A program made the translations under genes and the position numbers. Under the pieces are notes generated by a model. It had not been told where the DNA came from. It saw only the letters and a program-made list of their open reading frames with translations, and did not search any database. Shown piece by piece: positions 36,001-45,582 of a stretch of DNA of 64,000 nucleotides. Source of the stretch: Odontesthes bonariensis (Eukaryota; Chordata; Actinopteri; Atheriniformes; Atherinopsidae); the NCBI RefSeq assembly GCF_027942865.1, contig NC_134509.1, positions 5,357,754 through 5,421,753 of the forward strand. The letters are read 5' to 3'. Every line of letters begins with the position of its first letter. Within the stretch, counting starts at the first letter, position 1.

Positions 36001-39000
36001 CGGTAACGTCTGTAGCATTCCTAAAAGGGAATACAGAAAAGGACAAAAAAAGGAAAGTTGTGCTACCCAACTCAAATAGAAATAGAATCTTTCATCATGT
36101 ATTAAGCAGCCAACCTCCCAGTGAATAAAAGTGGCCCTCTTACCATCAGACTTCCTCCCATTGGACGCAGGGATTCTCAGCCTCTCCCTCAGTTTCTCCA
36201 GTCCCTGAATGACATGACTTCTCGCCTTCGGTGGCTCACCCATAACAGCAGCCGTCTCCAAGATGTCGCTCACAGAAGAGAAGATCTCCTCCAGGTCATT
36301 CACAGTTTTTTCCTTCAAAATGAATGATGCCGCATTGAACAGGCACAAAGCAGTTATTGGCAACCTTGTGTTGCTAGGAAGCACTTTTAAAAGTTTCTGT
36401 TTTTTCCTTTTTTTCCCCTCAATATATTGTGAGTAAAAAAAATAGTGTCAGGTTTTTCAGTACGTACCTGCAGGGCCTTGTGGATGCTATGCAGAGGGTA
36501 CTTGGTGCCTAGTGTGGACTGGTAGGCGTGTTTAATCAAGGTGATATAGGTTTCTTTCTGTGAGTGCTGAACGTGACTGAGCTGCTCAGCCACCAGGAGA
36601 AAGTCTGCAGGAACCTCAGCCGGGTTCATCAGCAACACAGTCCTGCAGGCAGCAGACAGGTATAATGTCTAAATGAGTGCACGGCGTCACATGGGAGAAG
36701 ACTCAGACAGGATGCTAAAATATTGTGGTTGGGTGTGTAAAGAAGACTACGAAAAGAGATTTTTTTTCCCACTTTGACTAAGCACCAAACCACATATACA
36801 CGTTGTTCTGGTGAATCTGATAAGACAGCTATACAGTATGTTCTCTTCTGACAAAAAGTATGTTATCTGTTCAGATAAACTTATGGTGAACCAGGGACAA
36901 GTATGACACAAGAGCTGATTCTAAAAAGGAAGCAGAAGGTACAAGATAAAAAGATATCATATTCTGGACAGAAAATCAATTTGAATAGCTCTCAGCAGGT
37001 GGAAAGATGCTTTATGTTATGTTTTACATGTGAAGATACAGTGAGTAGTTATAGAATGTAGACTTACATTGTTTTTGAACATTCAGCGGAGATGCTCAGG
37101 CCCTGCTCTTGTCTCACTAGTCTTTGAAAGGAAATCCCTGTGACAAAAGGAAAACTTTTTAAAGAAGACACTCATGACCATGTTCTGCTGGAACTACTGC
37201 ACTGAGACAAAGGCTTGTCAGTTGCTAAAATATCCATGACGCCTTGACATTTATTATAATTACAAAAAGCAAACAATAAAAGTGAACTGAACTGAAAGAA
37301 AATGAGTACTTCTATGCCGCCTATAAAACTTGGCCACTGGCTAATCAACACACATTCATTCAGTTTATTCAACTGGCACTTCCTTTACTTATTCCTGTAA
37401 ATATCTCTGTAAAATCTGAGTGTGGTTCCTGCTTTTTGTTTTGTAAGCGCTACAGTTTGATCCGCTTTCCGACAACATCATGATGGAATGAAGAAGTGCC
37501 CATAAAACCTGAAGCCTCAACATCATTCTGTCACTGTGATTGATGCCAACATGAGAGACTGCTTCAGCACGATCCTGAATGCATTTCATTAATGTGTCAC
37601 TAGGGGGAGTGCTATAATAACATCCGGAAATACACTGCTGTTAAACAAGGTATCAAAGAGACATTGTTGTTCAACAATTAAAGGACCTTTAAATGAAGAA
37701 TATTACTCATATTTACCAGGGGCCTTGATCTCCAGATGTAATGTGGAGAGGAGTTCTTTGCACACACTGCTGTATGGTTCAGGCCATGTGAGGAAGCAGC
37801 AAAACACCTCAATAGCCTCCTCTAGGAGTTCTGTGTCTGGTGGACAGTATGGTGTCTGCAAGGAAAGCACAAACAAGTTATTTTAATTTAAGGAAAATTA
37901 AAAACAGTTGAGGTTTGATTGTAATATTGTTTTTCCATAAATTGGAGATTACCTATACTGTCAAATTAGGTAAGTGTATATTGTTAGATGTTTTGAGCCC
38001 TCAGAACACTAGTTACACAATAATGTGGGGTACATCTGAGACGGCCGCATTTTTTATGTTTAAACTTCCATACATGCTGAAGCTGTAAGCCACAAAGCTT
38101 TGATAGATAACTCAAGCAGTCCTCGATCAAAATCTTGAAGTGTGTAACATGGAAGCCATTTTTATACTTCACATGCAGTTCCTCTCATCTTCTCCAAACA
38201 AAATTATTGGCTGTTTTAGCCTTCACAAACAAATGCCCCATGGGGACGTATTTAGGAAGAGGGCAGACTCCACAAACTCTGTCAAGAATTGACCTATTAT
38301 TTCTAAATTTGCATAGACAAGCTGCTGTAGGAGGCAAATGTGATAAATTAAACCTTTCTGTCACATAGTGGCATTAGTGGGTTTGTGAGACATCTAACGA
38401 TGCAATAACGATACTGACTAACAGTATTGTTCTAAATGACAATTATGTTACTGTTTTTTTTATATTAATGGACTAATCTTTACTACTAATGTTGCTGTAA
38501 TTAACACAGTTTAGTGCAATAATGTGACTGTTATTTCTTTACTGTAGTTTCTTGGTCACAGGCTTTATGAAAGACTACCTAAAGTACATTTGTTACATAA
38601 CTGCAAAACCTCAAGGCTGTTACGTTATTGGTGTTAAACAAATCCACTACTGTGGTGTTCTAACTTCCTACTGTAAAAAAAGAAACAAAAATCTTTAGGT
38701 CAGTGACGAGGCTTTAAGGTGGAATGTTTTTGCAAATTGTCACGAGTACCATTTGATACTAGCACGCGATAGCAAGTCAGCCTGACTGAAATACAGAAGC
38801 TGGGTTGATGAAAGGAAGAGGAATTCTCATCAGACCAGTAAATTTTGTTCTTGAAAGTATTTTTGTAAGTGCGCTAGACACTTCTTTATGTCTAGCGTCT
38901 TTGTAACACCTCAAGTAGCCATCACAGTGGTTCAAATTGAGGAACAACAACAAATGACATTTTGAATTCTTGATTGTGAAAGCAAACGCACTGAATGGGT

Positions 39001-42000
39001 CAGAGAGGTCACTCAAGGTTAAATGTGTGGGTGACATCTCTCTGGGTGCAAACAGTCTGTACCTGCAGCAGTGTGGAGGCGAACATGATGGCAAGGGGAG
39101 CCACGAGCTCATACTGACACTGCTCCTGAACCTGAACTCACAAAGTGAAAAAGAGAGATGCAAACAGATATTTAGTCATTACTTTACTGCTGTGTAAATA
39201 ACACACCACGAGATATTCTCTTTCAGAATCCTCTTACCTGTTTTGTCTTCCGAATGATCTGTTGCAAAAGTATGAGGAAGTTCTCAGGGTCTCTCTTTAC
39301 CAGCTCCTCCAAACTCCAGCGGTTCATCGACTGACCCGCTGAGCACATCAACACTGAAATACGGCACAGGAGATTTCAGCAAAATACGTGCACAAACTCT
39401 ATGGACAGATATCCTCAATACAGAACAAATAGAGCACTTGGAAGGTAGGACCCCCAAATTTGGCAACCAGTTCAAAACATATACCAATTGAAAATACGCA
39501 TAAAAAGCTAAGTCCAAACATAGGGTGTTAATCTGCATTATCAAAGTGTCCCCAGTGTACACAGATCTTGAGAAAAACAAAAGACAGTTTTAAAGTTTAC
39601 GAGCTATGTCTCCCACAGTCTTGAGCCTAGAGTGAGCAACAACCAAGAAAACCTGATCAGATGCCCCATTTGCTGACTCATACTTAGGAATGGGAATTGA
39701 TAAGATTTTTACGATTCCAATTCCATTTTCGATTCGGTTCTTTATCGATTCCCTTATCGATTCTCATTTGGGGGAAAAACGGTCGATTAGCATCAACTTT
39801 GTTTAGTTTAGAAGTAACACGAGTCATGACCTTACAAACCCAACAACGATGAGGTCCACATTCGTCTATCATGGCCTGGGTAATTTAACTCTTTAGTTAC
39901 CTGCAGTGTTAGCCAAGGACATGCTAACGTTGCTGCTTGTTGGTTGAGATTCACCAACGTTAGTCCGGGGCGGATCGAAAACGCGACATTCATTCATAGT
40001 TATTGCATGTTGGTAGTATTTCCTCCCTTTGGTGAAATATTCACTTTGCAAGTTGCCCTGTTGTCGTCTTTTTTAGGGATGTGTAACCAAACTTTTGAGC
40101 GTTTGTACCACGCCATGTTTACTGTTGGCTGCACTGGAATCGATAAGGGAATCGTTTGCAAAATTGCAAAACGATTCCAAGGAATTGAAACACTGGGAAC
40201 CGGTTCTCAACGAGAACCGGTTTTCGATTCCCATCCCTACTCATACTAGTATCAAATGGCTGTGACAGCAGAATAGGTGAAACGTGAGACCCACTGGATG
40301 ACCTATTCAAAGTATTAGCAACAACATTATCCACGTCTTTTCAGTTAATCATGTACTGGCAAGGGTCTCATCATGTTGTTTGTCCACTTTCTGTTTGTTT
40401 TCTTTCAAACACATGTCTACTTGTTGTGGCTCTTTGCTGTCACTTGAGGGCAGTTTCAAGGACGTGCACAACCAATGCACCAAACGAATGCAAGACATGT
40501 GAGGCAGCCATGATAAACACGTGTATGGGCAGTTAACAGCAACTGTATTTGAAGCTTTACAGTCAGTTAATCACCACTCAACATCACCTTGAATCACTTT
40601 GCTCTGTTAGCATTTTTGAGGCCCGTATGAATTAGGTGCCATCAATTTTTTATCTCTATTTTACCCTTTTTAGGTTTTCAGGAGGGCTGAAGGTGCATCT
40701 CATCTGTTATCTGGCAAGAGTGAAGGTACCATCTGAACAGCTCGCCAGTCCATCACAAAGACAAACGGCCAGGCACACTCACGCACACTTGAGTTCAGTT
40801 TATAGTAACCAGTTTACCTAACATGGATGCTTTAGGACTGTGGGAAGAACTGTGAGAGGAAGCCAGAGTATCCAGAGAAAACCAGCTACAGAGAAAGCCT
40901 GCAAACTCTACATAAAAAGGACCGTCTCGCTGTAAAGCAACAGTGCAAACCACCACACCACTGTGCCACTAATCTACATTGGATGTATCGCCGTAATCCT
41001 TCACTTTACATGGGGTAAGAGCAATGCAGAAGAATATGTACGTACATAGTACCATGAAGCTTGCCTAAAACCCAGTACACTGTGCCATCTAGAGCTGTCC
41101 AAGATTAAAGTTGTAATATGTTTTTTAAATCATCTGGTGACATCTTTCATTCTGGCTAAAAAAAAAAGTGAGTCCTTAAATGTAAAATGAGAGATGTTCA
41201 AAGACCGCCATTGTGATTGTCTTGCAACCAAACATTGGGAGGGGCAAATTTCTGACAGTGACTACTGCTACAACCGACGTTTACCAACCAAGCAATAGGA
41301 ATGTAACAAGGAAAGATATTTACAACAAACCAAAGCAATTTAGATGGATATTTTTAACCTGAAAGGAAGTAAGGTTTTTGCAAACATCATGGGGCCCATG
41401 TCAGAACCTTGTGGAACATAAATTGATGATGTATAAAAAAAAAACAACACTTGCTGGTGATATTTGATTAAGTGTGTTATGGCTAATTTACATTGATAGA
41501 TAAAGTAAAACGAAATTAAACTTTTATTGTACACAACACACAAAGTAAACGTTAATGTAGCTTAATAGGTTGGAGACAGTATTGTGTTTTGCTCTGCAAC
41601 TGTCAGTATGGGAAGTACTGACGCAGGGTGTGTTTTGTCACCTTTTTCTTAGCGTTTCATTAAAGAAGATTTTAAGACATGACAGGATGCATTTCCTGAT
41701 GCAAGGCATAGTCGTTGAGCACTCACTGTCACTGTCACTTCGTTTTTTTTTTGTTTAGTAAAAAAAAAAAAAACGAATCTCAAAAATATTATTTTGGAAC
41801 AAAAAAAATAAAAATAAAATAAAATAAAGGAGTTATTTGAAAATGAGGATACGTAAACATACAGATTATAACTACTGTTAAATTTAAGCTTTAGTTGTAA
41901 TCCAAAATTACAAAACTTTCAAACAAAAAGAATAAGGAACACTAGAGACATCTCGTCAACGTGGTAGATGTGTTGTTTCAAAGAATTTTGTTTCATTTTT

Positions 42001-43936
42001 AACAGTGTGAAATAGAAAATAACACAGGGGAACCATGAATACAGTATCTCAAACCACACAGTGTGTCACTCTCACAAAAGCAACTGAAAGGTGAAAGCAC
42101 GTTACTTTTCATGTGAATAACTCTCCAAGAGTGCATCTCCACTCAGTCCCCACGAAAGCAACAAATCAGTAGTTATCAAAGTTGCACCGAAATGTTTTTA
42201 TAGAAATAAAGTTAGTTGCAGTTTGTTATTTTTTTGTTTTTTTCCACTAAAGTTCTTTCTACTCACGAGAACAATCCAACATGTCCAAAAGCAGTGTGCT
42301 ATTCGCTGGGGAGCTTTACAGGTATATTTTCCTAAGATCTCAGCTTTAAAAGATAATGCTGGAAGTTTCAAATGATCCTGTTAGGATGTATCATTTCAGC
42401 ATGTGTGAAAGGATAAAAGCCATACATTATCCTTGAATCTTGGTCGAAAAGCAATGCCATTAGAAAGCATGAAATCAGAAAACAAACTAAGCTTGCGTGT
42501 AAATCATGTCATTAAGGTGTATCACAGCACAAAACCTAGAGCACACTTCTGCATTTGTGCGTCGTTCTGTAGAGCACTAGCTGACGTGGATGTCGACCTG
42601 ATCCTCTGCCTTGTTTTTACACCCTGCACCACAGTAACTCCTGCCTCATGATGTCTCACTCACACGCTGCGGTCTGTGCCACCACTTCCTCCCAGCTGTC
42701 TATTCACACAACTTCCCCCAACACCCAATAATACGCTCCCCTGGTGATCTGAAAGCAACAATGACACCGATAACAAGTTCAGACACCTCGGTGCTCATAA
42801 GCACCATGCACTGCTGCCTCTATCACATACTCTTCTGATGTTAAGAAAGTGTGAACAAAACAACTGCTTTCTGTTAGAGTTATCATTCTGCCAAAATGTA
42901 GTGCATCCAAATCTGTGTACTGGTGTAAATAATTCTGGGGAAATGTGCTGCTTTTCACCATCCGCAAAACAGAATTTTCATCCCACACGATGGCCACAAA
43001 ACCTTTTTAAAAAAAAAAGCTACTTCATGCAGCATGTCAGAAGCCAACTGTGAAAACAGGTTACATACACCAATAAGCCATAACATTCGAACCGCCTGCC
43101 TAATGTTTAGCTGATCTTCTTTATGGCCCCAAAACAGCTCTGACCAGTCAGGGTGTGGACAAAGATTATCTGAGGGTGTCCTGGTGTGATGTTAGCAACA
43201 GATTCCTTTGGGCCTGTGAGTTGTGGGGTCTTTGTGGGCTCGGCTTGCTTTCCATAGATTTTATCAGATCCCACCAGATGACATGACCGATGGCTCAGTT
43301 CCTTTAATCTTGCGAAGAAACAAGCCCAGTGAGCCAGTGTACCCAACCCAAAGGCCTCAGCTGCTGCCATCACTGGTCGACTGTATTTCTGACATGTTCT
43401 ACAATGGTCCGGCTGCAGGAACTCAGCAGACATGTAGCGTCTTTCTTTGCATCTTCTTGAGATTTTCTATTGAGCGTTTGGTCTGTGAAAAAAGATTGTT
43501 GAAACTTTTTTCAATGCTGGTTTGGATGCTGTGCAATAATTTCAGCCAGTATCTCTTTGGCACTTTTTTTTTTTACACAAGGTGTAACATCACCAACTGG
43601 AAAGTTGTTTGCATGTGGGAGCAGCTTGATTGAGATCTCCAAAGCCCAAGTAATACCTGGAATAAGACCCCAAATCCAGATGAGCTGAAGAGAAGAAACA
43701 AAAGCAGGAACAAAACAGAGAAAAATGCGGGGGACGTTTAAACCATTTTTTCCCTTGATCATCATGGGAAGTGTGAGATCCTTAGCAAAAACAATGGACG
43801 AGCTTGGAGCTTTGACTATATGGGCAGACAGACTGCAGACAAAAAAGGTTGTCCTGTGTTACCCGCTGACTCTGTGTGTGACAATGATAACCAAGATGTT
43901 GCCAAGCTACAAAAACAACACTGCAAAACATTCATG

Positions 43937-43970
<34 letters not shown>

Positions 43971-45582
43971 TATATACTAACCCTTTCAAAAGCTTTGTCT
44001 GCTGATTGATTAAATTTAGTTTTGCTATCCATCTATAGCAATAGTATATCCTTCAAAATAATTTATACTGAAGCAATATAATTTCTTTTTGAAGGATTGA
44101 TAAAGTATTACTGAATTTAATTGAATTTTCTGTTATTAAACATTTTAATTACTTTGAAATATATGAAAACCTTTAGTTCATTTTTTTCCTCCCCACTCCC
44201 CTCACTCTCCAGACCCCTGCCCCCCCAAAAAAAACATTTCACGAACAATTTATAACTAAAAAGGTTGACAGTAGTGTGACAAGAACAATTTATGTTTGAT
44301 ATTTTTTTATGAAGTTTGAAAGTCGGTTTTTCTACCGTTTGGATTTCTGAAATTTCCGCTTGTTTGTTTTCTCAAAATCCAAGTTATCTTCTTTACAAAC
44401 ATGACACAAGACTAATCTATTCATTAGCACCTGGTTTATTTGTTCACTTCCATTGAAGAGCTATAAGCCATATAGCTTGCATGATCCACCTCCATAACGT
44501 TAAACCCCCTTTCAAGCAATTCAAAGATGGAAGTTGACGGGCTCAAAATGAATTACTGTATGATGTCACTGTACCAGACAGGTATTTGGAAAAAGTATTC
44601 ATTTTCAATCAAATTCTTTCACTGTGCCTTTTGTCCTTTTGGGGACGCCACAATATAAGAAGACATACAAAGAAGAAATCAAGTTATTACTTAATGGTCT
44701 GGATGTTCCCGCAAAAAAAAAAAAATGTTGGCGTTTCATAAGTTTTATTTGGACTACGGCAGATAGAGAAGTGTGACATTTAAAATTACTTTACTATGGT
44801 AGGTCTGGTTTAACAGAGCGCGTCTCTTAATTTGCACAGGCTGGAGGAGATTCTTTTGAAAAGCAAAACAATCATTTGCAAGTGGGCTACCGTAGGATAT
44901 CAACAGCACTCAACATCTATAACATGACGGGGCCCAACAAAGACAATTCTAGTCTTTGGCATCTGTGATTTTAAATAAATTTCGCCTCTGGAGAGTTTTC
45001 TAGCAGAGATGCGATTTCCCTACAATGACAAACATCTAATATTTCTGTTGTTCCACTTGAGTGACACCACAAATTTGAAAAAATCTAGGTCAGATTCTAA
45101 AGTCAGTCTCCCATCGTTATTAAATGTTGGTGTGTACAAAAATGCAAAAGATTTCATTATATTTGCACCAAAATAAACATTAATACATGTTGCTGTTTTG
45201 CCACTAACAAAGCCAGAGGGTGCACATGTTTGAAGTTTTACAGTACGTGACAGCCCGTTTCCCCTTATTTGCAAGTATTAAAAAAAAAAAAAGCACATTA
45301 GATGAAAACACTCTCTGAGCCAGTGTCAGAAAAATGTGACACTGGATTTCAATGAAAATATACAGCACACCTTTCTTTCTACAAAAATATCATCATCCCT
45401 ACTGTAGCAGCGCTGGAAAGTTCTTCTTTAAAGTCTCGTCTAAAACCTGCCTAAAAATACAGCGTAGCCTTTGGAGTCTTACCATTCCAGTGGTGTGCAG
45501 CTGTGGGGCTTTGTCTCAATCCATCCAGGCACCTGTCCAGAGCATGCTGGATCCGGTCCTCTGTGCATGAGGTGTGCTGCAT
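28573..45582 (-). CDS. pik3r5: PI3-kinase gamma regulatory subunit 5 (p101), 17 coding exons
   Basis: The other class IB adaptor: in the family it binds p110gamma through an N-terminal helical solenoid and G-beta-gamma through the C-terminal domain. Coding exons in transcript order: 45483-45582, 39238-39353, 39063-39131, 37717-37855, 37068-37137, 36468-36642, 36144-36312, 35952-36020, 34946-35847, 34016-34141, 33688-33819, 33394-33487, 32809-32885, 31190-31283, 30855-30937, 29171-29286, 28573-28723. They total 2682 nt (893 aa; human p101 is 880 from memory) and all phases fit. Landmarks: [10 protein letters not shown] at the start, FLTWPEPY, an acidic and Ser/Thr-rich middle, [76 protein letters not shown], and the C-terminus [13 protein letters not shown]. 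The start ATG is at 45582 (MQHTSC). It lies 3.2 kb downstream of the pik3r6 promoter on the same strand. Confidence 0.95.
29171..29286 (-). CDS. pik3r5: pik3r5 coding exon 16
   Basis: Encodes [20 protein letters not shown] and [14 protein letters not shown], ending AG before donor gtgtgg. The frame stays open for 11 codons into the intron (to 29137), which could be mistaken for the C-terminus. Confidence 0.93.
29459..30695 (-). mobile_element. Tc1/mariner internal-deletion derivative
   Basis: Bounded by TA (29457-29458 and 30696-30697) and inverted repeats of about 140-150 bp (29459-29610 and 30557-30695) opening caggtccttctcaaaaaat. A second inner copy of the terminal word near 29640 and 30500-30530 gives IR/DR architecture. 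It lies inside a pik3r5 intron in the same orientation as the gene. Confidence 0.93.
29864..30379 (-). pseudogene. Tc1-type transposase, deleted and frameshifted
   Basis: Starts [15 protein letters not shown] with helix-turn-helix signatures ([32 protein letters not shown]). It reaches WSKVLFSD and jumps straight to [15 protein letters not shown], losing the segment with the second catalytic Asp; the first Asp and the NPIENLW Glu remain. A frameshift ends it at 29864. The true C-terminal frame continues as [14 protein letters not shown] downstream. It cannot encode an active enzyme. Confidence 0.92.
30855..30937 (-). CDS. pik3r5: pik3r5 coding exon 15
   Basis: Encodes [20 protein letters not shown] and SKKGYNQ. 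Acceptor tctctgtcag, donor gtaaga. Confidence 0.94.
31190..31283 (-). CDS. pik3r5: pik3r5 coding exon 14
   Basis: Encodes [20 protein letters not shown] then [11 protein letters not shown]. Acceptor tctcactcag, donor gtgggc. Confidence 0.94.
31284..32808. other. pik3r5 intron
   Basis: Contains a retroposon-like fragment near 31636-31790. The stretch about 31850-32330 looks like a common teleost interspersed repeat, but I cannot name it. No exon seen. Confidence 0.45.
31636..31790. repeat. Degenerate retroposon-tail fragment
   Basis: Starts with gtccatccattttctac, a common end of teleost non-LTR elements, followed by a diverged body. Confidence 0.4.
32809..32885 (-). CDS. pik3r5: pik3r5 coding exon 13
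   Basis: Encodes [20 protein letters not shown]. Acceptor gctttatttag, donor gtaaga. Confidence 0.95.
32975..33019. repeat. (AAAT)n microsatellite
   Basis: About 11 AAAT units in a pik3r5 intron. Confidence 0.95.
33394..33487 (-). CDS. pik3r5: pik3r5 coding exon 12
   Basis: Encodes [20 protein letters not shown]. Acceptor ggttttgcag, donor gtgagc. Confidence 0.95.
33688..33819 (-). CDS. pik3r5: pik3r5 coding exon 11
   Basis: Encodes [20 protein letters not shown]. Acceptor tgttgcag, donor gtcaga. Confidence 0.95.
34016..34141 (-). CDS. pik3r5: pik3r5 coding exon 10
   Basis: Encodes [20 protein letters not shown], nearly identical to human. Acceptor gctcaaacag, donor gtacgc. Confidence 0.95.
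34142..34945. other. pik3r5 intron
   Basis: Between coding exons 10 and 9. AT-rich, nothing recognisable. Confidence 0.65.
34946..35847 (-). CDS. pik3r5: pik3r5 coding exon 9, large central exon
   Basis: 902 nt encoding about residues 303-603. It has an acidic run ([13 protein letters not shown]), a Ser/Thr-rich stretch with [14 protein letters not shown], a basic segment, [18 protein letters not shown], then [18 protein letters not shown], the opening of the alpha/beta domain. Acceptor gactgttacag, donor gtaagt. Likely a disordered, phosphorylatable linker plus the start of a folded domain. Confidence 0.96.
35952..36020 (-). CDS. pik3r5: pik3r5 coding exon 8
   Basis: Encodes [20 protein letters not shown] (human TIPIPVARCYTYSWSQD). 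Acceptor cccttttag, donor gtaatg. Confidence 0.93.
36144..36312 (-). CDS. pik3r5: pik3r5 coding exon 7
   Basis: Begins [11 protein letters not shown], which with LQ of the preceding exon matches human LQAKTLAELEDIF. The acceptor ttttgaag is an AAG type fixed by phase. Donor gtaaga. Confidence 0.9.
36468..36642 (-). CDS. pik3r5: pik3r5 coding exon 6
   Basis: Encodes [20 protein letters not shown] and ends HSIHKALQ. Acceptor gctgcctgcag, donor gtacgt. Confidence 0.95.
36643..37067. other. pik3r5 intron
   Basis: Between coding exons 6 and 5. Nothing recognisable. Confidence 0.65.
37068..37137 (-). CDS. pik3r5: pik3r5 coding exon 5
   Basis: Encodes [20 protein letters not shown] (human GISYQRLVRAEQGLPI). 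Acceptor ttgtcacag, donor gtaagt. Confidence 0.94.
37138..37716. other. pik3r5 intron
   Basis: Between coding exons 5 and 4. Nothing recognisable. Confidence 0.65.
37717..37855 (-). CDS. pik3r5: pik3r5 coding exon 4
   Basis: Encodes [18 protein letters not shown] then [18 protein letters not shown] (human FLTWPVPYCSICQELL). Acceptor ccttgcag, donor gtaaat. Confidence 0.95.
37856..39062. other. pik3r5 intron
   Basis: Between coding exons 4 and 3. Nothing recognisable. Confidence 0.6.
39063..39131 (-). CDS. pik3r5: pik3r5 coding exon 3
   Basis: 23 codons, [20 protein letters not shown]. The upstream acceptor gagttcag was preferred to one 6 nt later because human p101 also has VQE here. Donor gtacag. 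Confidence 0.9.
39238..39353 (-). CDS. pik3r5: pik3r5 coding exon 2
   Basis: Encodes [20 protein letters not shown] and [14 protein letters not shown]. Acceptor tatttcag, donor gtaaga. Confidence 0.94.
39685..40239. mobile_element. hAT-type MITE, 555 bp
   Basis: Flanked by an exact 8-bp duplication ctcatact (39677-39684 and 40240-40247). Terminal inverted repeats read taggaatgggaattgataa and tagggatgggaatcgaaaa. The subterminal part near the right end contains a palindrome around gagaaccggttttcg. No transposase. Confidence 0.9.
40735..40975. repeat. Degenerate teleost interspersed repeat
   Basis: Ordered words (gccagtccatcacaaag, taggactgtgggaagaact, agagaaaaccagc, ctgcaaactctaca, ccaccacaccactgtgcc) follow a very common teleost repeat consensus I recall. 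Class uncertain. Confidence 0.55.
43069..43265. mobile_element. Tc1-type fragment
   Basis: The words ccataacattcgaaccgcc, ccaaaacagctctgaccagt and gcaacagattcctttgggcc match the C-terminal and terminal part of a Tc1 element recalled from other fish. Heavily decayed. Confidence 0.5.
43941..43967. repeat. (AT)n microsatellite
   Basis: About 13 AT units. Confidence 0.95.
45483..45582 (-). CDS. pik3r5: pik3r5 coding exon 1
   Basis: ATG followed by [17 protein letters not shown], nearly identical to human p101. The exon begins in 5'UTR at 45598 after acceptor ccctcttcag; donor gtaaga. Confidence 0.95.

Larger units (their letters stand above)
39354..45482. other. pik3r5 intron after coding exon 1
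   Basis: 6.1 kb with a hAT MITE, a degenerate retroposon-like tail, a Tc1 fragment and an (AT)n run. No exon found. Confidence 0.6.

Noticed and set aside
35658..36128. 156-codon plus-strand Ser-rich open frame
   Set aside because: Antisense of the acidic GAG/GAA tract of pik3r5.
43223..43633. 136-codon plus-strand open frame
   Set aside because: Partly overlaps a decayed Tc1 fragment; no coherent protein.
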